From NCBI GenBank assembly GCA_016794925.1, contig JAEUIW010000008.1, positions 103,423 through 167,422 on the forward strand: a stretch of DNA of 64,000 bases. The letters run 5' to 3'. This document shows, one piece after another, positions 9,056 through 18,590 of the stretch; the first letter of the stretch is position 1, and each line of letters opens with the position of its first letter. The notes under the pieces were generated by a model, which did not search any database, was not told the DNA's origin, and saw only the letters and a list, made by a program, of their open reading frames with translations. The translations under genes and the position numbers were made by a program. The DNA is from Phycisphaerae bacterium (GTDB taxonomy: Bacteria; Planctomycetota; Phycisphaerae; Phycisphaerales; UBA1924).

Positions 9056-9724
9056 TCAGCGTCGCCGCGCGACCAGCACGCCGTGACCGTCGGTCAGCAG
9101 CACGGCCTCGAAGGCCGGGTCGCGCGCGATCGCGCGGTTGAATCGGTCCATGGCGTCGCGATCGTCGCTGGAGCCGGGGGGATCGGTGATGGACCAGGTG
9201 CTCGAACTGAGGGCGTTGTCGGCGATGAGCAGTCCACCGGGGCGGAGGCAGGGAGCGATGATCTCGAAGTAGCGGTGGTACTCGGGCTTGACGGCGTCGA
9301 TGAAGACGAGGTCGGTCGAGGCGATCCCGAGCCGGGAGGCGAGCCCGGGCAGCACGTCGAGCGCGGCGCCGCGGACGATCTCGACGCGTCCGCCCACGCC
9401 GGCGGCATCGAACTCACTCCGGGCGAAGCGGGCGTGCGACTCGTTGATCTCGACGGTGTAGAGTCGGCCCGCGGGGTTCATGCCGCGCAACAGGCAGAGG
9501 CCCGAGTACCCGCCCAGGGTGCCGATCTCGACCGTGGCGCGGGCATCAACGAGCCGCGCGAGCAGGGTCAGGATGCGACCGACCGCGTGCGACACGCTGA
9601 TGGCGGGGAGTCCGGCGTCCGCCGCGCGTCGGCCGAGCGACTCGAGCGGGGGGCCGTTGTCGCCGTGAACGGAGTTGACGTAGTGGTTGATGATCTCTGG
9701 GAGTGGAGCGTGGGCGTGGTTCAT
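9056..9724 (-). CDS. O-methyltransferase, caffeoyl-CoA OMT-like (family 3)
   Basis: 222 aa, a complete class I SAM-dependent methyltransferase of the family-3 (CCoAOMT-like) type. Seen: the N-terminal helical cap, SAM-binding motif I VEIGTLGGYSGLCLL (residues ~65-79), LYTVEIN (acidic residue binding the SAM ribose), the metal-binding Asp in FIDAVKPEY and DN in IADNALSSS. Bacterial members methylate small catechol-like or other hydroxyl substrates; the substrate here cannot be told. It is divergent from a small hypothetical gene with a 46-nt gap that must hold both promoters. Confidence 0.9.
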   Translation of the reverse strand: MNHAHAPLPEIINHYVNSVHGDNGPPLESLGRRAADAGLPAISVSHAVGRILTLLARLVDARATVEIGTLGGYSGLCLLRGMNPAGRLYTVEINESHARFARSEFDAAGVGGRVEIVRGAALDVLPGLASRLGIASTDLVFIDAVKPEYHRYFEIIAPCLRPGGLLIADNALSSSTWSITDPPGSSDDRDAMDRFNRAIARDPAFEAVLLTDGHGVLVARRR

Positions 9725-9770
9725 GCGGGAAGCGTACCCGTGGGGGAGAGGGTTCCCCTACGCTCCGGGC

Positions 9771-10028
9771 ATGGACAAGTCCATCCCCGTGCCCCCGCAG
9801 GTGATGCACGCCGTGCGCCGCTGGATCACGACCAGCGTGGGCATGGTGATGGTGTACAACTCCGATCGGCTCGACCCCGAGGACCGGAAGCGTCATGTGG
9901 ACAGCATCGTCGGCGGTTGGCGTGGCAACCGGGGCGATGAGTGGCAGCCGACGGTGCGGGACATCGACAACCTGGTCGCGGCGACGATGCGCTGGGTGGC
10001 CTCGAACTCGACGATGCTGGAGGATTGA
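9771..10028 (+). CDS. Small conserved-looking hypothetical protein
   Basis: 85 aa from ATG 9771, soluble, with a central helix (VMHAVRRWITTSVGMVMVYNSD) and an acidic/polar tail ending STMLED. It has no signal, membrane segment or known motif. Codon use is like its neighbours, and the frame is closed well before the convergent methyltransferase gene that ends at 10045. The upstream in-frame extension to 9687 runs into the divergent methyltransferase and is unlikely. No function is proposed. Confidence 0.6.
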   Translation: MDKSIPVPPQVMHAVRRWITTSVGMVMVYNSDRLDPEDRKRHVDSIVGGWRGNRGDEWQPTVRDIDNLVAATMRWVASNSTMLED

Positions 10029-10044
10029 GCGCGAGCGGGTGCGC

Positions 10045-11250
10045 TCACGCCGATCGATCCATCGCCTGGTACGCAACGAAGCTGATGCCGACGCCGGAGC
10101 GAGCCCGGACCTGGATTTCCGAAGCGGGCCGCTCGAAGACGACCGTCTCGTGACGGGTGACGCGGTCGGCGCCGTCGGCGATCCGCACGGCGGCGAGCTC
10201 GCCGTGGTCGGCGCGGAGCGCGAGATCGTTGGCGCCCGCGAGCGGCTCGATCCCCAGGAGCAGCCGGCGCGCGGGAACGGGAAGCCGGATGGAGAGGAGC
10301 GAATCGTCGCGCTGGAAGACCAGCGTGTCCCACTCGGTGTAGCCGACGGAGTTGCTGTAGTTGGTGTGCATTGACCAGGGCCGCCACTCGGGCTTGCGTT
10401 CGCGGACGCGGCGGCCGCCCGGGGCCCCGATGATGCAGTCGATGTAGCACCGGCTGAAGCACGCGGGCATGGGGGTGGGCAACTCGGCGGCGTGCCGGGA
10501 GAGGTGCCGCGCCAGCATCAGTTCCTCGCGCTCGACGTGCCTGCAGGGAAGCAGCTCGGGATCCCAGTTCGAGCCGATGATCCGGTCGAACACCCCCGCC
10601 AGCTCGAACTCGTGATAGGAGATCCCCCGGCCCCAGCGGACGAACGCCTCGTGCTCGGCCTCGGGTCCGAGGGCTCGGGAGGCCTCGATCGCTTCGATGT
10701 ACGCACGGCGCTTGAGCCTTGACGTGTAGCGCAGCGACACGTCCTCGGGCAGCTGCAGGTTGAAGGGCGTCTGCGAGGTGTGGTAATCGCCCCAGAGGAG
10801 GCGGTTGGGGGACTCGCAGATCACGATGACGCCGTCGGGAGCGAGGACCGAATCCGCGAACCCGAGGATGCGCAACCGCTCGTCGAGCGTCATGTGCTCC
10901 AGCACGGCGTAGAGCATGAAGACGTCGACGCCGCACCCGGCCCGGCCCGACTCGCCCCTGTCGGTTCGCGAGGCCTCGCGCACGGCGGCGAGGCAGCCCT
11001 CGAAGGTGTGGGCCGAGAACGCCGCGTTGCGCACCGATCGCTCGGCCCGCTTGTGCTCGGCGACCCCCACCGAACCGGCATCGATGTCCACCCCCAACAC
11101 GCGCCGGGCATGGGACGCGAGCGCCAGCCCGACCGAGCCCGTGCCGCATCCGAACTCGACGACAAACGCGTCCCGCAACGGATGAGCGGACTCGATCCAC
11201 GGCACGAAGCACTTCCGCGTGATGTCGAAGCGGTCCTGCCACTCGAACAT
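10045..11250 (-). CDS. SAM-dependent methyltransferase with extra C-terminal domain
   Basis: 401 aa. Residues ~1-180 form a class I methyltransferase fold: motif I VVEFGCGTGSVGLAL, the acidic LGVDID after strand 2, and an MLYAVLEHM motif typical of methyltransferases acting on small molecules, lipids or sugars. Residues ~200-401 form an additional domain of mixed helix and beta strand (WRPWSMHTNYSNSVGYTEW and following) that I do not recognise, possibly substrate-binding. There is no ribosome site before the ATG. It stands between a small hypothetical gene and atpG on the minus strand. Surface glycan or lipid methylation is possible but unsupported. Confidence 0.85.
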   Translation of the reverse strand: MFEWQDRFDITRKCFVPWIESAHPLRDAFVVEFGCGTGSVGLALASHARRVLGVDIDAGSVGVAEHKRAERSVRNAAFSAHTFEGCLAAVREASRTDRGESGRAGCGVDVFMLYAVLEHMTLDERLRILGFADSVLAPDGVIVICESPNRLLWGDYHTSQTPFNLQLPEDVSLRYTSRLKRRAYIEAIEASRALGPEAEHEAFVRWGRGISYHEFELAGVFDRIIGSNWDPELLPCRHVEREELMLARHLSRHAAELPTPMPACFSRCYIDCIIGAPGGRRVRERKPEWRPWSMHTNYSNSVGYTEWDTLVFQRDDSLLSIRLPVPARRLLLGIEPLAGANDLALRADHGELAAVRIADGADRVTRHETVVFERPASEIQVRARSGVGISFVAYQAMDRSA

Positions 11251-11322
11251 ACGCGAACGGTATGCGCAACCGCCGCCAGCCCGTTGACTTCGTCCGGCCG
11301 ATGCCCTCGGAACCCGATGCGG

Positions 11323-12225
11323 TTATTTCAGTGCCGCGGCGCCCGCGATGATCTCGCTGAGCTCGGTCGTGATCTGGGCCTGGCGGGCGCGGTTGAACTG
11401 GCGCGTCAGGGTCTTGCCCATCTTGCCCGCGGCGTCGGTGGCGGACTTCATCGCCACCATGCGGGCGATGTTCTCGCTCACCACGGCATCGTTGAACGCC
11501 TGGAAGAGCATGGCCTTGACCGCGGCGGGAAGGAGATCACCGAGGAGCTCCTCGGCCGGCGGCGAGAACTCGTAGAGCACCGCCGCCCCGCCCTCGGCAG
11601 GCGCGCCGCCAGGCCGGGAGGCGACCGCGGCCGTCGGCTTGAGCGGGAGCAGCTGCATGACTTCCGGAGCCTGCTTGCCGGCGGAGAGGAACTTCATGTA
11701 AATGACGCGCACACCTGACAGCTCACCCCGCGTGAAGGCGTCCATGTACTTCTGCGCCAACTCGGAAACGGCATCGAAGGACGGCTTGTCGCCGAAGGTG
11801 TGGTTCGCGGCAACCTCGACGCGGTTGTAGCGGAGGAAGCCCGCGCCCTTCTTGCCGACAAGCTCGATCCGCCCCTTGCGGGCCGCGTCCGAGGAGCGAA
11901 TGTGGCTCATGGCCACGCGCAGCACGGAGCCGTTGTACGGTCCGCACAATCCTCGATCGGAGGTGATGATGAGCGTGACGTCGGGGGCCCCGGCCGCCGC
12001 GCCGCCCGCGGGGCCGGTGATGAGCGGGTGCGTCAGGTCGGAACCGGCGGTGGCGGCCAACTCGCGGACGAGATCGAACAGGCCCTCGGTGTAAGGCTTG
12101 GTCGCCGTGGCTCGCTGCAACGAGGCGGCGAACTTGGCGGTGGCGATCATCTGCATCGTTTTGGTGATGCGTTTGATGTTGCCGACCGCTTTGATGCGCT
12201 TCTTGATCTCGCGAGTCTTGGCCAT
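11323..12225 (-). CDS. atpG: ATP synthase F1 subunit gamma
   Basis: 300 aa, close to the family's ~285-295. The rotating central shaft of F1 is recognisable from its N-terminal helix (KTREIKKRIKAVGNIKRITKTM), ITSDRGLCGPYN near residue 90, and the C-terminal helix ending FNRARQAQITTELSEII. An Ala/Gly-rich insert (GGAPAEGG) lies before the C-terminal helix. It is not beside other atp genes in this window: upstream are two clpP genes, downstream a methyltransferase. An isolated atpG is unusual because atpHAGD normally travel together. Function is secure; the separation from the operon is seen only within this window. Confidence 0.97.
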   Translation of the reverse strand: MAKTREIKKRIKAVGNIKRITKTMQMIATAKFAASLQRATATKPYTEGLFDLVRELAATAGSDLTHPLITGPAGGAAAGAPDVTLIITSDRGLCGPYNGSVLRVAMSHIRSSDAARKGRIELVGKKGAGFLRYNRVEVAANHTFGDKPSFDAVSELAQKYMDAFTRGELSGVRVIYMKFLSAGKQAPEVMQLLPLKPTAAVASRPGGAPAEGGAAVLYEFSPPAEELLGDLLPAAVKAMLFQAFNDAVVSENIARMVAMKSATDAAGKMGKTLTRQFNRARQAQITTELSEIIAGAAALK

Positions 12226-12387
12226 AGGGTCGAGATCGTAGCGCCGGGCGCGTCGGCGGTCAGGCCGGGCACGAACACGCCCGCCGAATGGCGGATCCCG
12301 ACATAACCCGTACGAAACGCGCGCCGGGCGGCTCGGCCCGGCACCGCTGCGCCCGGGATCGGGAGACCCGGATCGACCCTCGCCCGC

Positions 12388-13020
12388 CTACTCGTCGTCG
12401 CGCGGCGAATCGGCCTTGCGGGTCAGGGGCATCCGCGTCAGGACCTTGTCGACCAGTCCGTAGTCGAGCATCTCGGACTCGTCGAGCCACTTGTTGCGGT
12501 CGCAGTCTCGGGCGATGCGGTCGAGGTTCTGCCCGGTCGCGTCGGAGTAGATCTGGTAGATGCGGTCACGGATGCGGAGCATCTCGCGGGCCTCGATCTC
12601 CAGGTCGGTGGCCTGCCCCTCCATCACGCCGCCGATGAGCGGCTGGTGCATCAGGTTGCGGGAGTTGGGAAGGGTGAACCGCTTCCCCTTGGTGCCGCTG
12701 GTGGCGATGATCGAACCCATGCTCGCGGCCTGCCCGATGATGTAGGTGCAGACGTCGCACTCGACGAACCGCATGGTGTCGATGATGCCGAGCCCGGCCG
12801 AGACGGAACCGCCGGGCGAGTTCACGTACAGGTGCACGTCGGACTTGCGGTCGTCGTTGGCCAGGAAGAGCAGCTGCGCGATCACGAGGTTCGCGATATC
12901 GTCGTTCACCGGGCCGCCCAGGAAGATGATCCGGTCCTTGAGCAGGCGCGAGTAGATGTCGTACGAGCGCTCGCCGCGCCCGGTCTTCTCGATGACGATG
13001 GGGACGAGATACGAGGACAT
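12388..13020 (-). CDS. clpP: ATP-dependent Clp protease proteolytic subunit (second of tandem pair)
   Basis: 210 aa from [21 protein letters not shown]; the frame extends 25 codons further but this start matches the family and follows a purine-rich site. All catalytic residues are present: Ser in GQAASMGS, His in LMHQP, and Asp in the IARDCDRN region. It is a canonical ClpP that forms the 14-mer protease chamber with ClpX or ClpA. It lies 71 nt after a second clpP and upstream of atpG. In bacteria with two ClpPs the paralogues can form mixed chambers; that is an inference here. No clpX or tig is in the window. Confidence 0.95.
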   Translation of the reverse strand: MSSYLVPIVIEKTGRGERSYDIYSRLLKDRIIFLGGPVNDDIANLVIAQLLFLANDDRKSDVHLYVNSPGGSVSAGLGIIDTMRFVECDVCTYIIGQAASMGSIIATSGTKGKRFTLPNSRNLMHQPLIGGVMEGQATDLEIEAREMLRIRDRIYQIYSDATGQNLDRIARDCDRNKWLDESEMLDYGLVDKVLTRMPLTRKADSPRDDE

Positions 13021-13091
13021 GGTGTCGTGTTCCTTGCTGGTCGTTCCCGGCGGATCACCCTGACGCGACAGGCCCGGCGCCCGGGCGCGGC

Positions 13092-13715
13092 TCACGCCCT
13101 CGGGGGCTCCTTGATGACCTCGTCAACGAGGCCGTAGGCCTTGGCCTCTTCCGCGGTGAAGTACTTGTCGCGCTCCGAATCGCGGCGCACCTGATCCTCG
13201 CTGCGGCCGGTGTGGCGAGAGAGGATCGAGATCAGCTCGTTCTTGCTCTTGATGATCTGCTCGGCCTGGATGCGGATGTCCTCGGCCTGGCCGCCGACGC
13301 CGCCGTAGGGCTGGTGCATCATCACCTTGGCGTGCGGGAGGATGAACCGCTTCCCCTTGGTCCCCGCCGTCAGCAGCACCGCCCCGCCCGAGTACGCGCG
13401 ACCCAGGCAGTACGTCGCCACCGGGCACGACAGGAACCGCATGGTGTCGTACAGCGCCAGCGTGTCGTCCACCGCCCCCCCCGGCGAATTGATATAGAAA
13501 TTGATCTCCTGGCCCTTCTTCTGGTGCTCCAGGTACAGCATCTGCATCATCACGCGCGCCGCGGAGGCGTGGTTGATCTCCCCGATCAGGAACACGATGC
13601 GGTTCTCGAGCAGCAGCTCGTCGATCGTCATCTCGCGGGTGCGCTGGTACGTGATGCCGGCCATTGACATGGGTCCCGTCCGTTGTTCGAGTGGCGTGGC
13701 GGACTCTTCGGGCAT
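13092..13715 (-). CDS. clpP: ATP-dependent Clp protease proteolytic subunit (first of tandem pair)
   Basis: 207 aa from ATG 13715; internal ATGs at 13670 and 13664 are alternatives. It diverges from the next clpP. Catalytic Ser lies in [11 protein letters not shown] (the usual AASMG reads AYSGG), His in MMHQPYGG and Asp in the RRDSERDKY region, so it should still be catalytic. It has the shape typical of the second ClpP seen in cyanobacteria, actinobacteria and planctomycetes. A 71-nt spacer separates it from the canonical clpP, so the two are probably one transcript. Mixed-ring assembly is likely by analogy. Confidence 0.93.
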   Translation of the reverse strand: MPEESATPLEQRTGPMSMAGITYQRTREMTIDELLLENRIVFLIGEINHASAARVMMQMLYLEHQKKGQEINFYINSPGGAVDDTLALYDTMRFLSCPVATYCLGRAYSGGAVLLTAGTKGKRFILPHAKVMMHQPYGGVGGQAEDIRIQAEQIIKSKNELISILSRHTGRSEDQVRRDSERDKYFTAEEAKAYGLVDEVIKEPPRA

Positions 13716-13949
13716 GGTAGCCCCGGCCCTCTCCGACCCGGCGCGGCCCGCGCACGCGCCGTGCTCTCCCCCTCCATCGGATGGACCGGGCGGCGCCTTG
13801 CCCGATTCCGCGACCTCCGCACCGAAATCGCCGACGCGCTCGCCCCAAGATTCGGTAGCCGACCGAGAGTAAACTCCCCCTCATTCCTCCCGGTCCGGCA
13901 GCGCCGGGCGGGGCCCCGGCACCGAACACGTCCCCGCCGAGACCGCACG

Positions 13950-14729
13950 ATGGTCCCCACCGCCGTTATCAGCGACGTCCACGCCAACGCCGAAGCTCTG
14001 CGCGCGGTGCTCGCGGACATCGACCGGCGCGGCCTGACCCGCATCATCTCACTCGGGGACATCATCGGGTACGGCCCGGACCCGCGCGCGTGCGTCGATC
14101 TGGTCCGCGCCCGCTGCGAGTGGTCCCTCATGGGCAACCATGACTTCGGCGTCCTCTACGAACCCACGAACTTCAACCCCGGGGCCGAGTCCGCCGCCTA
14201 CTGGACCCGCGAGGCCCTCGACTCCGAGCCCGACGCCGCGCTCCGCAAGGAACGCTACGAGTTCCTCGGCCGTCTCCGCGTCCGGGTGGTCGAGCCCGGA
14301 AGCACGCAGTCCGGACCGATCCTGGCCGTGCACGGATCGCCCCGACGGCCCATCAACGAGTACATCTTCCCCGACGACGTGGTCAACGCCCCGGACAAAC
14401 TGACGACCCTCTTCGACCGCGTGCCGCGCCTGTGCCTGGTCGGCCACACGCACGTCCCCGGCGTGTTCACCAGCGAGCCGGATTTCTACCCGCCCGGCGA
14501 GCTGACCGACGGCGCGTACCGCTTCGCGCCCGACGAGAAAGCGATCATCAATGTCGGGTCCGTCGGGCAACCGCGCGACCTCGACCCGCGGGCCGCGTAC
14601 GCGATCCTCACTGACGACCGCATCGAGTTCGTCCGGATTCCCTACGACGTGGACGCGACCGCGAAGAAGATCAAAGCCATCCCGCAACTCAACGACTGGC
14701 TCGGCGACCGGCTGTACGAGGGGCGGTGA
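13950..14729 (+). CDS. Metallophosphoesterase (calcineurin-like)
   Basis: 259 aa from ATG 13950. The two-metal phosphoesterase motifs are in order: DVHAN (residues ~8-12), GDIIGYGPDP, GNHD, HGS and GHTHVPG. Family members include YfcE-like phosphodiesterases and Ap4A-type hydrolases; the substrate cannot be read from sequence. The late motif NVGSVGQPRD matches the YfcE/PrpE-like subgroup that lacks a membrane anchor. It is divergent from clpP and 86 nt upstream of yidC. Longer in-frame starts exist but would run over the divergent promoter region. Confidence 0.9.
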   Translation: MVPTAVISDVHANAEALRAVLADIDRRGLTRIISLGDIIGYGPDPRACVDLVRARCEWSLMGNHDFGVLYEPTNFNPGAESAAYWTREALDSEPDAALRKERYEFLGRLRVRVVEPGSTQSGPILAVHGSPRRPINEYIFPDDVVNAPDKLTTLFDRVPRLCLVGHTHVPGVFTSEPDFYPPGELTDGAYRFAPDEKAIINVGSVGQPRDLDPRAAYAILTDDRIEFVRIPYDVDATAKKIKAIPQLNDWLGDRLYEGR

Positions 14730-14815
14730 CCCCGCCGCCGATCGTGGGTCGCGTCCCCATTCACGCCGCGCCCGAAGGCTCCCTCCCCCCGTCCGCCTGC
14801 AAGGATCGCTGACAC

Positions 14816-17158
14816 ATGCCCGCCGAGGTGAAACACCCCGTCCTCCGTATTGTCGTCCCCCTGCTGCTCGTCGCGGCGGGAATCGGCATCTTCTGGGCGG
14901 TCGCCACCAACACCACCCGAGCACGCTCGATCGGCGGAAGCCCGGGCCAGCCCGCGCCGTCCACGACCGCGACGACCAAGACACTCGACCCGTCCGTCGC
15001 GACTCCGAACGCGGCGCTCCAGCCTCCCGGCCCCAACCCGACGCCCGACTCCTCCGCGACTCCCGGTGCGCCCGAAACGCCGACGACGGCTCCCGCGCAC
15101 GCGGGATCGGAGCCCGCGCCCCGCAACCCGAGCGAGTCACCCGCGGCGACGGCGATTCCCGGGCCACGCTTCCGCGCCAAGGTGTGGCCCGCGCCGGACC
15201 GGCCGTTCGATCCGCTGGGCAGCCTCAATCCCAAGTCGGGGTACGAGCTGCTCGTTACGTTCACCGACCTCGGCGCGGGCGTCGACGCCGTCGACCTCAC
15301 CAACCACTTCCGCACGCTGGCACGAACGGAGCACGAGCGCGTGCAGGCGTCCGCGTCGCACCAGATCCCCGGGGGGCCGCTGACCCGCGTCGCCCCTCTG
15401 GCGGCGCTCGCGCTCACGATCGACAAGGAACCGGTGAACCTCGCGGTCGATCCCGCGGGACCGCTGTGGCGTCAGACCGGCCCGGGAGAGTTCGAGGCGA
15501 TCGTGGAGCGCATCGCCGACGCCGCGCCCGTCGCCCGCGTCGTCCGACGGTACACGCTGCAGCCGGGATCGTTCGACCTTGAACTCCACCAGCACGTCGT
15601 CAACCTGACCGCGTCGCCGCTCGCCGCGGCGTGGCACCAGTTCGGTCCGATCGACCTCCCCTCCGGCACGCTCCGCTACGGCGGGGACATCCGGCGCGTT
15701 CGGTTCGGGTACCTGCTCAACGCGCAGTCCGATCCCTCGCGACAATTCGTGGAGGCGTCGCGCTTCATGCTGCCGCGCACCAACATCCTCGGGGTGTCGG
15801 CCGGCAAGCAGGGCGTGCAGTGGCCCGACCTTCCGCCGCTGTGGCCGACCAAGGAAACGACCGCCGACGGTCTCTCGCCCGTGTTCACGGCGCTGACGAG
15901 CCGCTACTTCACGGTCGCGGCGCACCCCCTGCTGGACGCCCCCGCGGCCAATTCCGACAAGGTGCTCCGCGCCCTGGGCAGCGTGGATCGCGTGGTGATG
16001 GGACACGGCCTCAAGCCCGACGGGAACGAGGCGGATCCCACCGTCGTGCTCCGGATGCACGCCCCGGAAACGTCGCTCCCGGCGGGGGCCACGCTCGACC
16101 TGAGCATGGGCGTGTACGCCGGGCCCCTGACCAAGCCGGTGCTGGAGAAGGAACCGATCGGCAAGGCGCTGGGGCTGGGCGACCTGGTCATCTACACGTT
16201 CGGCGGCCCCTGCGCGTTCTGCACCTTCCAGCCGGTGGCCCGGGCGCTCCGCTGGTACCTCGGCTTCCTTCACGACCACGTGGTGTTCGACTGGGCCCTG
16301 GCCATCATGGTGCTCGTGGTCACCGTGCGCACGATCCTGCATCCCGTCACCCGCTGGTCACAGGTGAACATGGCCCGGTTCAGCAAGCAGATCCAGGCCG
16401 TCGCCCCCAAGCAGAAGAAGATCCAGGAGCGATTCAAGGACGACCCCGCGAAGATGCGCGAGGAGATCGCCCGCCTGATGCGCGAGGAGAAGATCAACTA
16501 CTCCGGTGCGCTCGGCTGCCTCCCACTCTTCCTCCAGACGCCCATCTGGATCGCGTTGTACGCGATGATCTACTTCACCTTCGAGCTGCGGCACGAGGCC
16601 GCGTTCTTCGGAGTCTTCCAGGCCGTCTCGGGCGGCAAGTGGACCTTCCTGGCCGACCTCTCCGAGCCCGATCACTTCATCCCGTTCGCCTCCTCGATGA
16701 ACATCCCCGTGCTCTCGTGGGTCATGGGGCCGATCGACGGTTTCAATATCGTCCCGATCATCCTCGGCTTCGTCTTCTACCTCCAGCAGAAATATCTCAC
16801 GCCGCCGACCGCGCCGGGCACGCTCTCCCCCGAGCAGGAATCGCAGCAGCGGATGATCAAGATCATGACGGTGGTGATGTTCCCGCTGTTCATGTACAAC
16901 GCCCCCGCCGCGCTCGCGATCTACTTCATGACCAACTCCACGCTGGGCATCCTCGAGGCCTCCTACATCCGCCGCCACATCAAGGCCGAGGAGCTGCTGC
17001 TGGAGCAGCGCCGCGCCGTCGCCGCCGCGACGCCCGGGCCGGCCGGCCCCTCCCCGCGCGCGGCCTCCAAGCCCGGCTTCTTCGAGCGCATCCGGCTGCA
17101 GGTCGAGGAACGGCAGCGGGAGCTGGAGCGTCAACGCAAGCGCAAGCCCAGGCCCTGA
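14816..17158 (+). CDS. yidC: Membrane protein insertase YidC
   Basis: 780 aa, longer than the ~550 aa of E. coli YidC. An N-terminal membrane helix (residues ~8-30) is followed by a Pro/Ala/Thr-rich linker (~40-115), a large periplasmic beta domain (~115-470) and the conserved insertase core. The core shows RTILHPVTRWSQ (Arg in the hydrophilic groove), the cytoplasmic coiled-coil hairpin KQKKIQERFKDDPAKM, and later helices with QTPIWIALYAMIYF. The C-terminal tail is very basic, suited to ribosome contact. An AAGGA site precedes the ATG. mnmE follows after 31 nt, the ancestral yidC-mnmE order; rpmH and rnpA are absent upstream. Confidence 0.95.
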   Translation: MPAEVKHPVLRIVVPLLLVAAGIGIFWAVATNTTRARSIGGSPGQPAPSTTATTKTLDPSVATPNAALQPPGPNPTPDSSATPGAPETPTTAPAHAGSEPAPRNPSESPAATAIPGPRFRAKVWPAPDRPFDPLGSLNPKSGYELLVTFTDLGAGVDAVDLTNHFRTLARTEHERVQASASHQIPGGPLTRVAPLAALALTIDKEPVNLAVDPAGPLWRQTGPGEFEAIVERIADAAPVARVVRRYTLQPGSFDLELHQHVVNLTASPLAAAWHQFGPIDLPSGTLRYGGDIRRVRFGYLLNAQSDPSRQFVEASRFMLPRTNILGVSAGKQGVQWPDLPPLWPTKETTADGLSPVFTALTSRYFTVAAHPLLDAPAANSDKVLRALGSVDRVVMGHGLKPDGNEADPTVVLRMHAPETSLPAGATLDLSMGVYAGPLTKPVLEKEPIGKALGLGDLVIYTFGGPCAFCTFQPVARALRWYLGFLHDHVVFDWALAIMVLVVTVRTILHPVTRWSQVNMARFSKQIQAVAPKQKKIQERFKDDPAKMREEIARLMREEKINYSGALGCLPLFLQTPIWIALYAMIYFTFELRHEAAFFGVFQAVSGGKWTFLADLSEPDHFIPFASSMNIPVLSWVMGPIDGFNIVPIILGFVFYLQQKYLTPPTAPGTLSPEQESQQRMIKIMTVVMFPLFMYNAPAALAIYFMTNSTLGILEASYIRRHIKAEELLLEQRRAVAAATPGPAGPSPRAASKPGFFERIRLQVEERQRELERQRKRKPRP

Positions 17159-17189
17159 CACGCCCAACCCCAACCGGACCCGCGCGACC

Positions 17190-18575
17190 ATGAGCCGCGC
17201 CGACACCATCCTCGCTCCCGCGACCCCCGCCGACGCCCACGCGCCCCGCGCCCTCGTCCGCGCGAGCGGGCCGCGCGCCCGGGACCTGGTCCGCCGCTGT
17301 TTCCGATCCGAGTCCGACCTCCCCGGCGCGCGGCCCGCGATCTTCATCCCCGACTCGGGACCCGAGTTCCCGGTTCTGCTGGCCGTCTTCCACGCCCCCG
17401 CCTCGTACACCGGCGAGGACGCGTTCGAGGTCCTCACCGTCGGCAACCCCACCCTCGTCGGGCGCGTGATCGGGTCCCTGCTCGGGCCGCGCGCGCCGGA
17501 CGGCCCCGGCGTCGTGCGGCTCGCGCTCCCGGGCGAGTTCACGGCCCGCGCCTACGAGAACGGCAGGCTCACGCTCGATCAGGCCGAGGGCGTCGCGGCC
17601 CTCATCGCCGCCCGAACCGCGCGCCAAGCGGGGCTCGCCCGCCGCCTGCTCTCGGGCGAGTCCGGGCACGCCTTCCGCGGCTGGGCCGATCGGACCGCCG
17701 CGGCGCTCGCCCTGGTCGAAGCGTCGCTCGATTTCTCGGATCAGGACGGGATCGCCCCGGACGTGCTCGCCGCCGCGACCGACCGGATCACCGCGGTCGT
17801 CACCGAGATCGAAGCACGGCTGCGCGCATCCGCGCCGCGCGAGTCCCGGCCGGGCCGCACCCGCATCGCGCTCGTGGGCGCGCCCAACGCGGGCAAGTCC
17901 ACGCTCTTCAACGCGCTCCTTGGCCGCGCCCGCGCCGTCGCGTCGGCCGTGCCCGGCGCCACCCGTGATGCGCTCGCCGAACCCCTCACGCTCGGCCCCG
18001 CACGCGCCGCCGTCGATGTCGAGCTCATCGATCTTCCCGGACTGGTCGCGCCCGACCCCCACGCGGGCCCTTCCATCGCCGCGGCGCAGCGACAGGCCCA
18101 CGCGGCACTCGCCGACTGCGACATCGCGCTCTGGTGCGATCCGACCGGCCTCTTTCACCCGGCGCCGCCGACGGCGCCCGAGACCCGCGTGATCAGGGTG
18201 CGCACCATGTGCGACCGGCCGAGCCGGCCCGCCACCCGAACCACCACGACCGATGCCCGCGCCGTGTGCGCGCTCGACGGACGCGGGCTCGATGCCCTAC
18301 GCCTCGCCCTGGTCGATGCCGCCGCGGCGTGCGACCCCGATCCCGGCGACCTCGTGCCACGCCACCGCGATTCCCTCGAGCGGGCCGCCACTGCCCTTCG
18401 TGAGGCCGCGGCACACGCCCACCACCCCCACCACCCCCACCACCCCGGGCCGAGCCCGGAACTCCTGGCCGAGTCACTCCGGTGTGCGCTCGGCGCGCTC
18501 GATGAACTCACGGGACGCACCACGCCCGACGACATCCTCGGTCGCATCTTCTCCTCATTCTGCATCGGCAAGTAG
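17190..18575 (+). CDS. mnmE: tRNA uridine-5-carboxymethylaminomethyl modification GTPase MnmE
   Basis: 461 aa. MnmE with MnmG modifies the wobble uridine of certain tRNAs. Seen: a folate-binding N-domain with SYTGEDAFE and PGEFTARAYENGRL, the G domain with Walker A GAPNAGKST, switch GATRDAL and DLPGL, and the C-terminal FCIGK whose Cys is functionally important. The guanine-specificity motif NKxD is replaced by TMCD (VIRVRTMCDRP). A His/Pro repeat (HHPHHPHHPG) interrupts the C-terminal helical domain. No mnmG is adjacent. Assignment is strong; how well guanine is recognised without the Lys is an open question. Confidence 0.93.
   Translation: MSRADTILAPATPADAHAPRALVRASGPRARDLVRRCFRSESDLPGARPAIFIPDSGPEFPVLLAVFHAPASYTGEDAFEVLTVGNPTLVGRVIGSLLGPRAPDGPGVVRLALPGEFTARAYENGRLTLDQAEGVAALIAARTARQAGLARRLLSGESGHAFRGWADRTAAALALVEASLDFSDQDGIAPDVLAAATDRITAVVTEIEARLRASAPRESRPGRTRIALVGAPNAGKSTLFNALLGRARAVASAVPGATRDALAEPLTLGPARAAVDVELIDLPGLVAPDPHAGPSIAAAQRQAHAALADCDIALWCDPTGLFHPAPPTAPETRVIRVRTMCDRPSRPATRTTTTDARAVCALDGRGLDALRLALVDAAAACDPDPGDLVPRHRDSLERAATALREAAAHAHHPHHPHHPGPSPELLAESLRCALGALDELTGRTTPDDILGRIFSSFCIGK
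18420..18446 (+). repeat. Tandem 9-nt repeat coding His-His-Pro inside mnmE
   Basis: About three copies of the 9-mer CCACCCCCA in a row, giving a His-His-Pro repeat in the MnmE helical domain. Each unit is a multiple of three, so slippage would change length without breaking the frame. Confidence 0.7.
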
Positions 18576-18590
18576 ACCTCGCGGGCCGCC

